Under the pieces are notes generated by a model. It saw only the letters and a list, made by a program, of their open reading frames with translations, made no database searches and was not told the origin of the DNA. Positions 1-11,384 of a DNA stretch of 64,000 nt are shown here, one piece after another. The stretch is from NCBI GenBank assembly GCA_021292105.1, contig CM037857.1, forward strand, positions 27,948,677 through 28,012,676, in the 5' to 3' direction. The DNA is from Anadara kagoshimensis. Its lineage: Eukaryota > Mollusca > Bivalvia > Arcoida > Arcidae. How positions within the stretch are numbered: position 1 is the first letter of the stretch; each line of letters begins with the position of its first letter. Position numbers and translations under genes: made by a program.

Positions 1-96
1 AAAGTGTCAATCTGTCATCTAACAGCAATTATCATGTCATAGCTATTTTGTCGGAAAACGAAAGAGAGAGATGTGGCGGGATGGACTCGATAGAAC

Positions 97-345
97 AGTG
101 ACCGGGTAGCTCAGTATAGAACGTCCCGCTAGTATAAGAAATGTTCCGGGTTAAAGTACTGGTTTACTCGCTACATTTTCCCCTTTCCTATTATATTTAG
201 GGGGCCGTCCAACCCTGGGAAGTGGGCGACCAACAGGTGATGCCAGGGTGGAATCTGGTGGTTTCGATTCAAGATAGTTCAACGGGAAAAAGGAAGGGAG
301 GAATGTGACTGTCACACAAATACTTGTAGCTTAAGTTGTTGATTT
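97..345 (+). repeat. tRNA-like SINE-type repeat
   Basis: The segment starting GACCGGGTAGCTCAGT resembles a tRNA gene 5' half with a pol III A box. A GC-rich tail (GGGAAGTGGGCGACCAACAG) follows, then a block ending near GATTTATAG. The predicted cloverleaf is incomplete, so this is a repeat derived from a tRNA rather than a working tRNA. A copy with 2 extra bases after the A box lies at 16123-16372. Confidence 0.55.
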
Positions 346-1029
346 ATAGGGGCCGTACATTTCACTATTAGAAAAAAGAATTGATATGCTAAAGATTTAT
401 ACTGGGAGAATCTCTCGAAATAGCAACAACTTGCACGGGTCAAGATGACCAATATGCTGAAATATATGGTAATTGTGTAGGAGAGGTTTCTGGTTGATAT
501 AATTAAAGAAGACGAAATATGGTTTTAATACTTTGAGCCACATAGAAAGATGACCAAGTTTGGCGAATTGGAAAAGGAAAACAACCTGAAATTGCAAGGC
601 GTCGTCTCAGCACTAAGAAAGTTCTTTACGCCATATTTTTTTAATAGAGACGTAATTGTTGTCCTAGTTAACATTCCTAAAGGACACGATATCACTGGAC
701 ATGTTTATACCAGTTTTGGTTCTTTCCTTGTGTTATATATTGTTGTTAAAATCTGATTTCAATCTAATATATGCATTCTATCTTCTTTAAAACACAAAAA
801 TTTGTTTTGACTGGGAGTTTAACAAGGTGTTTCTGTAAAATAGCGGCGTAAGGGGTACACTGAAGGTCAAAGTTGAGTATAAAAATGTTAATTTACGTCA
901 TTTACGTCATTTCATGCTTCTATAATCAGCTCCATTTTAGTTTTGTTACATTTTACACGTGGATATGGGTATATTGAATATCTTTTTTTAGGAGTTGACA
1001 TTATAGAAGACAATAGTATTTTGTTAGTT

Positions 1030-1260
1030 CTTCGGCTAGACGTATGTGGGAGGTTTTGGGTTCGAACCCTTGCCGAGGTCTTGCAAGACTTGAAAATAGG
1101 TAGTAATTGTTCTTTAACTTAGCACTTGGCACAGACAAGTTAAAGCCATGGGTTCCTTTGGAATAGACATTAAAAACCAATGACCCGTGTCATGGCAGGC
1201 GTGATATTAAAGAACCCACCCTGCATGAGAAAAGGTCAAAACGCTTGACGTTTCACCTAT
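1030..1260 (+). repeat. SINE-like repeat with B box
   Basis: GGTTTTGGGTTCGAACCCTT holds a perfect pol III B box (GGTTCGAACCC). It is followed by a tail with CATGGGTTCC, CCCGTGTCATGGCAGGCGTG and TTAAAGAACCC, of the kind common in dispersed molluscan SINEs. The family assignment is inference. Confidence 0.5.
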
Positions 1261-1289
1261 ATTCTAGTTTATCAGGACCCTCAAAACGT

Positions 1290-1515
1290 TTTATGGCCAT
1301 CTTCACAATATTAGGGGTATGGTGTTTCTGTGTCCACAATTACCCTGAAAATATTTGACATCCTTTCACTCTAAATATCGATTACACCATTTGCAGGTGA
1401 AGCTACATTAACAGTATATGATTACCCTTCCGGAGCACCCTACTCTCTTTTCTGATGGAAGTTTACGTGTTTTACCTGATTTTTCAGTTTTTACTTTGGT
1501 AATAGGATTGTGATT
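1290..1515 (+). repeat. YIDD-retroelement 3' end with CACGTG-flanked repeat (degenerate)
   Basis: Matches the end of the RT reading frame (CAAAACGTTTTATGGCCATC, GTGTCC) followed by the CCGGAGCACCC / TTTACGTG repeat core seen more completely at 39000-39250. A copy in unit 2 lies at 17290-17530. Confidence 0.5.
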
Positions 1516-2068
1516 TAGATATACTTTAGTAGGTTTGTTTTTGATTAACCAAGGGTTGTGTATTATATGAAGTGAGTAAAAGTCCTCGATTTTTATTCTT
1601 TTTTTTTGTGTCTTCTTTTAATTATCATTTTGTTCCTGAGTTGCTTGACTGTTATTTCAGGTAAGTTTTATATTTTGGAAGTTTTATTTTTCGCTTTGAC
1701 TAGTTCCCTCCGTGTCAGTATAATGTGTTTGATTGATCCGAACTGTAAATCTCTCGCTGCCTGCTAAAGGACAAACCTATATTCCTCTTGTAAATACAGG
1801 ATCACAACGCTAGTACAATCTTGCAATTATTTCTTTGTAATATTTTTAAAGGTCTAAGTGAAATCAATTTCAAAAGTTGCAAATATAATTATAAAATAAT
1901 TATCAAACTTATTAGACGACGAAAAACAATCAAGCAAACACGAAAAGGTTTTATAGGTAAAATATTGATAAACGTTTCATACCACGATTTAAAATTGACA
2001 CATTGTGCAAGACTTTAGTTCATTTTCCTCGTTAAAGATAAAAATAACATTTTATGATGCTTTGAATT

Positions 2069-2074
2069 TTTATT
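2069..2074 (-). terminator. Poly(A) signal AATAAA, gene A
   Basis: AATAAA on the minus strand, about 50 nt after the stop codon of gene A. The same hexamer sits at a similar distance after exon 2 in all seven copies. Confidence 0.7.
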
Positions 2075-2120
2075 TTGTATCTTAAATTATTGACATGGAA
2101 TATTTAAGACATTCTGTATA

Positions 2121-3992
2121 TTAATTTTTGGTATCACTGTTGATTCTGTCATCATTTCCAGCACCTTTGTTTCTGTCTTCACTGCTGTCTATTTTATCAT
2201 TTCCTCCTTGACCACCCTTGCCACCTCCACTGCCACCATTATTTCCACCATTGTCACCTTTGCCACCGTTTCCACCATTGCCACCGTCTCCACCGTTTCC
2301 ACCATTGCCATTGTTACCAGCATTTCCACCATTTCCATTATTGTCATTATCACCTCCATTCCCATTTCCGTTATTTCGATTTTTATTACCATTACCATTT
2401 CCGTTATTACCACATCTGTTTCTACATCTACATCCACATCCACTAACAGCAACAGCTACACCGGTACCACATGGATTCTGAAAAATTAAATTTTGGATTG
2501 AATAAGCAAAAACTAAATGATTTCTGAAAAATTAAATTTTAGATTGAAAAGATAAAAACTAAATGGAAGCTGCATCAATTGTTTGTGCCACCACATGGAT
2601 TCTGAAAAATTTAATTTTGGATTGAATAAGCAAAAACTAAATGATTTCTGAAAAATTAAATTTTAGATTGAAAAGATAAAAACTAAATGGAATCTGCATC
2701 ATTTGTTTGTGGACTATAACATCTATGCAATATATAATGTTTAAACCAAAACAATCGATTCATTTAAAACATATTTGATATCCAGGTTTTTGGTCAATTT
2801 ATATCACAATTGTTGTCCATATGATATATGCGCCTTGGTTATGCTTTTTCCGAAAGTAACACGAGTGGTTGTGATTGACAATTACAAAACAAGTCTTTAC
2901 TTTTTGGATGGCTTGAGGCAATTATCAACATTTTGTGATCAAACATGGCATGTGTTCTTTTTGCGTGACGTTAAATATTTGTATCGCGTTGGCTTCAGCA
3001 TTGATGAATACAAATGTATTAGGATAACTGATATAAGGTTGTATTTCTATATTAGCAATTAACATAACTGAAGCAAGAGTTACAATTTCAAAAGATATAC
3101 TTATAATCTGCCTGCAACCAATTACAAGAACACTACACAATACAAGCTAATGGTAGAAACAGCCAAACAGGGCAAGAAAGGACAGACAGAGTATTTATTA
3201 CATTTGCTCCATCCAGGTGTTCATTTTAATTGGTATTTTACACAGTGTTATCGTAATAATTTATTGAAGCTTACCGGAATTTACTCAAATAAACATACGG
3301 TAAAATAAAAAGTTCAATAAGTGTATCATTATTTCATCATTAGTTTATCATTGATATTTCTGCTTACATGTATAAATAGGGCAATTAATCGGTTTCTATA
3401 AATACACTTGGCGCGCTTTGAAGATTTCATGTGACTGACTAGATAAATATCTTAAAATTAGTTAGAGGTAGAACATTCTTCACTAAAAACTTTTCAGGTA
3501 TTTTTTTTCAAAATAATAAGTTTAGAAATTAATTTGATTTAAAATACGATATTAATTTCGTTACAATGTAACACGTGTATTTAAGTTTATCTCTATCGTA
3601 CGGTAGCGTATTATAGCCACATTTTCATAAAATTTATACTTTTTATATTTGCTTATTAATTACACATTTGTATTTCATTTTACAATTGATGTTATAACAC
3701 ATACAATTCAACGTTTACAGAATCAAATTAATACGTTTAATATTAATAAACAGTCAAAAATAAATGTGTTTTTGGAATTAGTACATTTTATAAAAAACGG
3801 GAAAAAATCCATATCAAACAATTTAAAATAAAAAAAAAATCTTTATCACTCACATCTTGCAACCAATTCAAAAAACGTTACCTCAGTGCTCTATATTGAA
3901 CATAAATAAAATAAGTTGATACTTACGGTGTTAGCTTTGTGGATGGCTACAGCAAGCACAACAACGGCAAACAATAGACACAGTCGATTCAT
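2121..3992 (-). CDS. Gene A: secreted Cys-motif Gly/Asn-rich protein, intact (140 aa)
   Basis: Two exons. Exon 1 is 3992-3927: ATG, then 22 codons, then donor GTAAGT, phase 0. Exon 2 is 2477-2121: acceptor TTTTTCAG, 118 codons and TAA. Residues 1-16 (MNRLCLLFAVVVLAVA) form a signal peptide with an A-V-A cleavage motif. This copy has Asn at residue 21 where B, D, E and F have Tyr. Exon 2 opens with NPCGTGVAVAVSGCGCRCRN, giving Cys at exon residues 3, 14, 16, 18 and 22. A Gly/Asn-rich region follows, and then the hydrophilic tail KIDSSEDRNKGAGNDDRINS. The intron is 1.45 kb. I do not recognise the family. The composition suits an extracellular structural or defence protein; secretion is the only well-supported property. 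The exon structure is inferred from the sequence and from agreement between copies. Confidence 0.85.
2478..2713 (-). repeat. Tandemly duplicated 3' splice-site region, gene A
   Basis: A 124-bp block containing the acceptor and first bases of exon 2 is present twice. Acceptors are at 2478 (used) and 2602 (decoy, also followed by AATCCATGTGG). Each block is itself two diverged halves of about 46 bp, each with a TTTTTCAG-type site. Using the decoy gives NPCGGTNN and then TGA. Confidence 0.75.
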
Positions 3993-4035
3993 CTTGTCTG
4001 GTTACTGTACACAAGGAGAGGTTGTCTTTAACGAC

Positions 4036-4066
4036 TGAAAAGTGAAAGTCAAAATCTACTTTTATA
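4036..4066 (-). promoter_or_regulatory. Core promoter of gene A (TATA + initiator)
   Basis: TATAAAA begins at 4066 and TCAGTC has its A at 4036, exactly 30 bp apart, the usual TATA-Inr distance. That leaves a 5' UTR of about 43 nt before the ATG. The same spacing is kept in all six promoters. Confidence 0.72.
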
Positions 4067-4850
4067 GCAATATTCAGTCAATTTTCTTTAAGATGTCGAA
4101 AATTAATTACTAAAAAACTAAAAATATGCTTTTGAAACGACTTTGCATCATCTTGTTTTGTAATTATTATCAAATTTTTAAATTTAAAATGTATCAAAAA
4201 TGAATATATTTGTATATTTTATGTTAAATGTTTCCATCTGTTTCAAAACATCAAACAATTAGGATGTCTTTATGTTTAAAATTTAAATATATCAATACTT
4301 ACATAAAGGCCTAATGATCATTACATCGACTTTGCTATGACGCAATCATACTAATGTATAGCGTTTTTAATTAACAAATTAAAAATAAAAAAAATCTAAA
4401 TTTATTCACATGTCATATCAAAATATAGGAGTGTAAGTCAAAGAACGAGGTAACAAAGTTCAATAGAACCATAATTCCATATGGGGATATTTGGATTAGT
4501 TGTATTTGTCTCCAAGAGGCTACTCTTTTATATTATAATTTTTATCCGAGCACTACTAATGAGGAATTTTATCCGAGACAGTCATCATCCAATGCTGCAA
4601 AATTAAAACGGATGTCAAAAGTATCTTCTATTATGTTAAAACATCTGGAAAGTAATTCCAGGTAGGGAGACCTTTGGCTGAAAAAAATAAATATGGGGCT
4701 GTACTGGGAAAATGTTCTATGTTAAATAAATGTGATACAATAGGCATATCTTCGTCATGTTGTCTGACTAAACACTGACGACATAAGTGACGCAAATTAA
4801 AATTAAAGTTTAATTTGATGAAGATGAATAACAGCGACATAACCTTATAG

Positions 4851-5032
4851 TACTGTCAAAACTATCTATAGACGCCACCAAAAAGAACCAGAAAAAGCGG
4901 CCTTTATGGGCAAGTGGCCTTTATATATAGGTTCAAATACTATAAATAAAGAACAATTAGATACCATTCTAAGGGACCTTATTAGCAGGTGTCCTTTATA
5001 TAGAGGTGGCCTTTAAGGCAGGTTGGACTGTA
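4851..5032. mobile_element. Small MITE with TA ends
   Basis: Begins TACTGTCAAAACTATCTATA and ends in the inverted form (GCAGGTTGGACTGTA), about 182 bp, with GGCCTTTATA motifs repeated inside. It has no coding capacity. TA at both ends suggests Tc1/mariner-type mobilisation. Related copies are at 5626-5808, 20855-21036 and 21631-21814. Confidence 0.65.
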
Positions 5033-5139
5033 CATGATTTATGACTTAATTTATATAGAATCAAAAAAGGGGAAACACCTATACCTACTTTGTTTGTGAT
5101 ATAAGTTATGTATATACACCGTTTCATGTTAAAATCATA

Positions 5140-5285
5140 ATCCCAAAGGCAAAGTGGAATTTTTTAAAACTTACAGTTTAAGTTAACCACGTGAACTGCT
5201 ACAGATAGGGTTAGGTCGTGTGCTCGGGTAAGGTTATCAACTCCTGTTTACCTAGGTACAGTCGCGTCACTTGAAATTAAAATTG
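5140..5285 (-). repeat. CACGTG-flanked repeat (degenerate copy)
   Basis: Contains ACCACGTGAACTGCTACAG, GCTCGGGTAAGG and CTCCTGTTTACCTAGGTAC, the reversed core of the dispersed repeat described at 11385-11545. No RT fragment adjoins it. Confidence 0.5.
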
Positions 5286-5625
5286 AGAAAGAAAGGAACA
5301 CGATAGACACTATTGATCGTAAAATATGCGTTTTTTTGCATTTTTTCTTTCTACCATTCCATATTCGTTTCATAATCCCTAAATTGTATAAAAGATGAGA
5401 TTTACCAAACACAATGAATGTCTATGTCATAGCTCAAGCATGTTAAAATCTTCGCTCTTCTGTTATGCTTGCGTGTTGCTTAATTTTTCTGATTTTAAAG
5501 TTCAAAGAATAATCTAGAAAGATAAGGAATTGTTTAAGATCAAACGGGCAATCGGGAACAGTGATTCACAAACATTACGATACTGCTTTAATTGATATAA
5601 AACTATGAGTTAGAAAATATAATAG

Positions 5626-5808
5626 TACAGTCAAACATGTCTATAAAGGTCACCTATAGAAATCAGTAAAAGTTGCCTTTATGAGCATGTGACCTCTATA
5701 TACAGGTTCAAACAATATGAATAAAGAACAATTGGGATACAATTCTACTGGTCTTGGTAAGCAGGTGGTCTTTATATGGCGGTGGCCTTTAAAGCAGGTT
5801 GGACTATA
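5626..5808. mobile_element. Small MITE with TA ends
   Basis: TACAGTCAAACATGTCTATA at the left and GCAGGTTGGACTATA at the right. Same family as 4851-5032, better preserved at the left end. Confidence 0.65.
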
Positions 5809-6010
5809 TTACAGTAAAAAACACGACTTTTCTGCTTCTTATTGAGATTTATTTCTTAGATATGAATCTAACGAAAGGTGTATTTAAGTTATGTGACAAA
5901 AGTGATGACTTGAGTTTTTCGATTGTCAACAATTCTTTTTATGCAGCAAATCCTTCTCCTACTTATTGTGTATTTGTTTCACAATTAATACACTAAGGTA
6001 GAGCTTGTTC
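5809..6010 (+). pseudogene. YIDD-type reverse transcriptase, C-terminal fragment
   Basis: A short open stretch reads KGVFKLCDKSDDLSFSIVN and ...CVFVSQLIH. This matches the better-preserved copies KLYDKRDDFNFSIVNF and GVFVSQLIRY at 11561-11872. It is only about 65 residues long and ends in a stop. It adjoins the MITE at 5626-5808. A duplicate lies at 21815-22015. Confidence 0.6.
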
Positions 6011-6164
6011 CCGCTACTAAAAACTATCAAAAGGGAAGTAATATCGGGTGATCCGGAAGGGTCTCCTGTTTAGCTAACTAGATAACCCCAACCACCTGTA
6101 AGATAAAATTGAAAAAAAATCAGTATGTGAGCAAAATGTAATAAATATGTAAAAAAAGATGAAT

Positions 6165-6335
6165 ACTAATCCATCTCCGAATCATAATCCAGAAGAAAAG
6201 TAAAAACTTTAAAACTGACAAGTTAGGTTAAACACGTTAACTTCCTCAGGGAAATAAGGCCGGTAGCTGGAAGGGTAATCACCTCCTGTTTACCTAGCTA
6301 CACCCGCCATGTGTGTAATCAAAATTGAGTGAATA
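6165..6335 (-). repeat. CACGTG-flanked repeat copy
   Basis: Reversed core: AAACACGTTAACTTCCTCAG, CTCCTGTTTACCTAGCTACA, CACCCGCCATGTGTG. Solo copy. Confidence 0.6.
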
Positions 6336-6339
6336 TGAA

Positions 6340-7382
6340 ACGACAAACACACCCAGGGTTCAAAGTACCTCAGTCAAGTTTGGGCTCTGACATTTCCAAA
6401 ACATGATTAATTAGCATAGTTCTTGCAATATTGATTGGATTTTGACAATAGATCAGTAAACTCTAATTAAATTTGACATGCGACAAGTTTTGTCAATAAT
6501 GTATAGCAACTTGTTATATTATTCGTCAAAATTTCCACTTGAAAACTTTAAAGTGCGATATTGGTGGAATATTGTTAAAACTCTGTTCATTATCTTTTTC
6601 CTTAAAACATTTGATTTTTCTACGCTTAACACCACTATCGCTAATTCTAAATTGAACTAACTAGAGAATTCATTTACTTGTCGTTCTTTTGCAAAACAGT
6701 ATACATATAGTGCTTTGCATGGTTTCTCTTTATTTTGTCTAAGGATATCTTCAACAACAGACAATCTGTGCACCAGTGCTTATTGGTTTGATTATAATTC
6801 GTTTGAGCCACAATGTATGCCAAGTCATTCAAATTTACAAACCGATAAATAGATGACTTTTAATTTAATGCTTAATTAGGAGCTTATGTAAGTTAATTTA
6901 TACCAATGACATGCTATTAAGCCAGAATGTATACCAAGTCAAATAAGTGTAAGTCATTCAACTTACAAACAGATAAATAGATGGCGTTTAATTTTTTAAA
7001 TATTAAATACATGTTTGATAAGAAGCTTATGTAAGTTTTATTTATACCAATGACATACCTCAGCTTCGAAATAGAGGATATGTCACATCTACGTATTATG
7101 ACGTATACGTATAAAATATAACAATGAAAGTACTTAAACAATTGTAAACAGTGAATGTTATTAATTGAGATATGGTATACCTTAGTCTAGTCGAGAAATC
7201 GCAACAAACTCAAATAATAAAATATGAACAAAAACCTTTATAATAAAGGGTCACGAACAAAAGCAGTCATAAAACTATCGAGTTGACAATAAAGGATGCA
7301 GTACGATTTGACTTTCACACCACAAATAGCCTACTTTTTAAATTGCATAATTACTTATTCCAGGTGTAATTAGCAAAGTTGT
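6340..7382. other. No gene seen
   Basis: AT-rich sequence with short internal duplications: 6800-6890 and 6905-7040 are related (CAATGTATGCCAAGTCATTCA / CAGAATGTATACCAAGTCAA). I see no coding or RNA feature. It is duplicated at 22345-23396. Confidence 0.5.
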
Positions 7383-7390
7383 ATATGGAA

Positions 7391-8683
7391 CAGGCATGGG
7401 GCGAATTACATTGCAATGTAATGCATTACATTACAATTACTTTGACAAACATAGCATTATATTACAATTACAATTACATGTATTTTGGAAAGTAATGCAT
7501 TACATTACAATTACTTTACCAAAGTAATGCGTTATATTACACATTACATTTCATAAAGAATCCAAACATATCAATACGATATGTTTCGGAATCAGAATTT
7601 GAAATTGAAATTTTGGGTTCTTTTTCTATAAAGTTCTTATGTTTTGATTTTCAACTGTTGAAAACAGGAGTATATATAGTCAATAAGTGTATGTATAGAT
7701 TCTTTTTGCTTTGGGTCATTCAACTGATATTTCTGCTGTTTACCAGTAGGTTTTACAAAATTTGTCAAAGTTGATTGTTCATCTATGTCAGGTTTTTTAT
7801 TATCCAAATATACATTTCTGTTTTACTCTAAAAATTAAGAAGAAAAAAAACCAGAGATGCTGTAAGGAATTTTTTCATATTACACATGTATATGTTTTTA
7901 TTTTTATTTATTTTATTCACTGAATGTTTCTTAATTACCATTAAATCAAAACAGTAAAAGGGGTTGATAGGTATACAAACTAATTAGTGGTATTGTCAGG
8001 TGTAAATTATAAACCATACTTAACAAATAACTTCTTTAATCATTAAAGATAGGTTACCTTAATAGCATATAAAAAGGATTACAAAAAAAAACAATTTCTG
8101 GTAAAAATAAAATTGTTTTCATCACAGGTTATCAGTTAAAGCAAAATTACAAATTATTGTAGTTACTGAAACTTATATTTAGATATGTTGCAAATTTTGA
8201 TGTGATCTTTAGACTTCCCGATTGTACTAATAACAGCATTTGCATTTTGCTTTAAAATGTATTTTTATCCTTTACATTTGTTGGAAATTCAAAATGATCT
8301 GAAGTATACTAACTTTTTAGCATTTCATATAGTTTTAGTATTAAGGTTGAATGAAATAAATCATTAGTTTGACAAATTAACAGTTCAAAGTTACAATTTT
8401 TCTAGACATAAATTTTCATATTTTATATTAGGGAAAAAGTAGTCTGTAGGTACTTACTAGCCCTGAATTGTAATGGTAATAATATCTAACATTTAATACA
8501 GAGAAGTAATGCTATGTAATGCAATGTAATGCTTAAATTACATGCATTTTTGTCTATGTAATGCATTACATTACAATTACATGTAATGCAAAAATTAGGG
8601 CATTACACATTACATGCATTACTTTGAGAATTGTAATGCATTACAGGGCATTACAATTACAAATTAGCATTACCTCATGCCTG
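7391..8683. mobile_element. hAT-like non-autonomous DNA transposon
   Basis: Flanked by perfect 8-bp repeats ATATGGAA (7383-7390 and 8684-8691). Terminal inverted repeats begin CAGGCATGGGG on the left and CAGGCATGAGG on the right (reverse complement). Both subterminal regions are built of ATTACA/TGTAAT motifs (7400-7560 and 8490-8670). Unit 2 has the empty site with a single ATATGGAA at 23397-23404. The 8-bp duplication and CAGG ends fit the hAT superfamily. I see no transposase in its 1.29 kb. Confidence 0.88.
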
Positions 8684-9125
8684 ATATGGAAGTGTTAATG
8701 TCGAAATGTATTGACTAGACCTTCTGTTCATAACCTGTACAAAATGCTATTGAATGCAAAACCTTCCAAAAACTAATGAGTTAAGTTCCTTGAATAAATT
8801 ATCGTGGTCATTTCTTTTTTTTCTTTTTGTAAAAGCTTGCAAATACTTTATTGATGTGACTTTTTGTGTGATAAGATATGAATGTGAATAAATTTTAGAA
8901 GTTAAAATTGACGAATTGTTTCATCTTTTGAAACATATGGAGATGCCACGATAGAGCTTTGTATAAGCATATGCAAATACATACAAATATATTAATAAAT
9001 TTACTTGCGTGAAGATTTTGACAAAGAATCAAAATTTAAAATTCAAAGGAGTTTGAAAAGAATAATTTAGTCTTTTGTTCTTTAATGAAGTTTCAACATA
9101 TTGAGGTCTATTGACTTGATATAAA

Positions 9126-9156
9126 TATAATAGTTGATTATGGCTTTCACTTTCCA
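9126..9156 (+). promoter_or_regulatory. Core promoter of gene B
   Basis: TATAATA at 9126 (inside TATAAATATAATA from 9120) lies 30 bp before the A at 9156 of TCCAGTTG. This is the same geometry as in genes A, C, E and F. The 5' UTR then runs about 43 nt to the ATG at 9200. Confidence 0.68.
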
Positions 9157-9199
9157 GTTGTTGAAATCAACCTTTTCTTGTGTACAGTAACCAGACAAG

Positions 9200-11205
9200 A
9201 TGAATCGGCTGTGTCTATTGTTCGCCGTTGTTGTGCTTGCTGTAGCCATCCACAAAGCTTACACCGTAAGTATCTATTTACTTTGTGTACGTTTAAATTT
9301 TAAAACAAAACATTTATTTGTACATACCAAATTTATCGAAAAGTCAGGTAACGTTTTCAAAGGGTTCATCAATACTGCTAAAAAGAATTCATAGCACTTA
9401 GCTTAATGTATTAAATTGTGCCGGTTAACTGATAATAACGTTTTATCTGACTTGGACGCAAGCCATATTCTTATTGGTTTTTCGAATACTACGGTAATTT
9501 CAACTAATGCAAAACCGACCATCTAGAAAACATTTTAACTTGGCAAAAAATTCTAACTAAGTATTGAAGTTCCATCTACGGTACTAATGCCCTGGGTATT
9601 AATGTTACTACTAATCATTTACATTAGTTTTAGGTACAAAACATGGGTAACATGATTCAAACAGAATTATTACTCAACCTGTTTTAACTTTATTTTGATT
9701 TTGTAACAACAGAGCTTCTTTGACTTTAAATAGCCCCGTATCTTTTTTGTGATTTTCTTCACTTTATTCAAATACACACCTGTCAATTGGTCTTTGTAAA
9801 GAAATAAAAATTAGTTTCTTTTTAATATTTTAAAACTAGAAAGTTAATGGTCTTAAACATTTTAAATAGAAAAGAACCAAAACATTTATTAGCAAAAAGA
9901 TTACCATATTTAGTTAAGACTGAATATCTCCATCTAGTCGGTCAACATTAAATCTTTATTGCGCACAAGTGTTCTAATAGTAAAAGTAAATAAATAAGAC
10001 ACCCACATTTGTAAATAAAGAGTAATATAAGTTAGAAAACTAAAATAAAACACACGTCTTAAAGTTTAAATTTCATATACTATAATATATTAAGTGGCAA
10101 ATCTCAGAAGTAAACGTAAGAACTATTACAATAACACTGGTTGGTAATGAATACTTCCTGTCCTTTGGCCGTCTAATGCTAAAAATTCAAAACAGGTATA
10201 GCAATATATACTAACATCTGCCAGTGGACTACAGCTGTATATATCCATAGGAAATCATTAACTTAGGAGAAAATATAAAATATTGACTGATAAACACTGC
10301 TCATAAAAAATCAAAATCTGAAATATTGTCAAAATTATACTATGCAATTTCCTAGTCAAAATCTAAAAAAAATCTCAAAAAACTACGGTATCCCCTCTCA
10401 TGCATTGTTTTAGCTAAATTTGGTTAAATATACCTGTTAAAATTTTTTTATTTTCATTCCCTTGAAACAAATTTTAACTTTTTATTTCACAAATTTGGTC
10501 CAAGCACTACTGATGAGGCATTGTATTCCAAACGGCCATCTAATGTTGTAAAATTACGACTGATATATATATGTTATTATCTTATTAATAAATGAATTTG
10601 TAATTCAAGTTAGGCGACATTCATATGTGTATAGGCTAAATTATTTCATATACAAACAAAAATCACAAACATTACATATTTTAGATATTAAGATGTCATT
10701 ACATATTTTAGATATTAAGATGTCATATGACCTTCTGGTCTGTCAGTAACGAACGATAAAATTGCAAATGGTTAAGGCTAAAGAGCATCAAACGCTATAA
10801 TATTCATTTCAAATTACTTATTGTATGTTATTTTCTTTAGAATCAATGAGGTGGTGTTGCTGCCGCTGTTTGCGGATGTGGTTGCGGTGGATGTGGAAGC
10901 GACTGCGGCAATAACGGAAATGGAAATAGTGAAAACAATGACAATAACGGAAATGGAAGTGGAGGCAATGATGGCAATTATTGAAACGGTGGTAATGGTG
11001 AAAACGGTGGCAGTGGGAATGGTGGAAATGGCGGCAATGGAGGACAAGGTGGCAAAGGTGACAATGGTTGAAATAATATTGGGAATATAAGAGGCGGCCA
11101 AGGTGTCAATGGCGGAAAAGGGGGCAATAATAAAGTAGACAGCAGCGAAGACAGAAACAAAGTTATTGAAATGATGACAGAATCACCAGTGATACTAAAA
11201 ATTAA
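9200..11205 (+). pseudogene. Gene B: subfamily-2 Cys/Gly/Asn-rich gene, broken
   Basis: Exon 1 (9200-9265) is intact, with the same signal peptide, ending at donor GTAAGT. Exon 2 starts at 10841 after TTTTCTTTAG. It is broken: codon 3, the conserved first Cys, is TGA (10847-10849). Further in-frame TGAs are at 10982-10984 and 11069-11071, and one base is missing near 11165. Apart from these it follows the family: GVAAAVCGCGC.GCGSDCGNN, a Gly/Asn-rich centre, then the SSEDRNK tail. It has one more Cys than subfamily 1. Reading through exon 1 into the intron gives 64 aa, but the donor is perfect, so I do not treat that as the product. It forms a divergent pair with gene A. Confidence 0.82.
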
Positions 11206-11250
11206 TATACAGAATGTCTTAAATATTCATTTCCATTATCTTAGAAACAA

Positions 11251-11256
11251 AATAAA
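11251..11256 (+). terminator. Poly(A) signal AATAAA, gene B
   Basis: AATAAA about 46 nt after the ancestral stop codon of B, in the same place as in D. Confidence 0.6.
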
Positions 11257-11384
11257 ATTTCAAACCATCAAAATGTGTTATTTATTTCACCTAAAATTAG
11301 CAAACTTAGCAAAGTCTTTCCCAATTTGTACGAGATTTTAAATGTTATGAAACGTATATCAATCAAAAACAAACATACTTATCC

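Noticed and set aside
97..172. Functional tRNA gene
   Set aside because: The A box is recognisable, but stem pairing and the B box are poor, and it is followed by a repeat tail. It is SINE-like.
550..756. 68-codon ORF conserved in both tandem units (also 16577-16783)
   Set aside because: The units are nearly identical, so conservation is uninformative. No recognisable domain, and it lies in repeat-derived sequence.
9200..9394. 64-codon ORF from exon 1 of B (and D at 23901) read into the intron
   Set aside because: The exon ends at a perfect GTAAGT donor used by all copies. The extension is not conserved in A, C, E or F.
10847..10849. TGA at a conserved Cys codon in B and D as a selenocysteine codon
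   Set aside because: Further in-frame TGAs replace Gly codons in the same exons, B also has a frameshift, and I cannot identify a SECIS element. Pseudogene decay is simpler.
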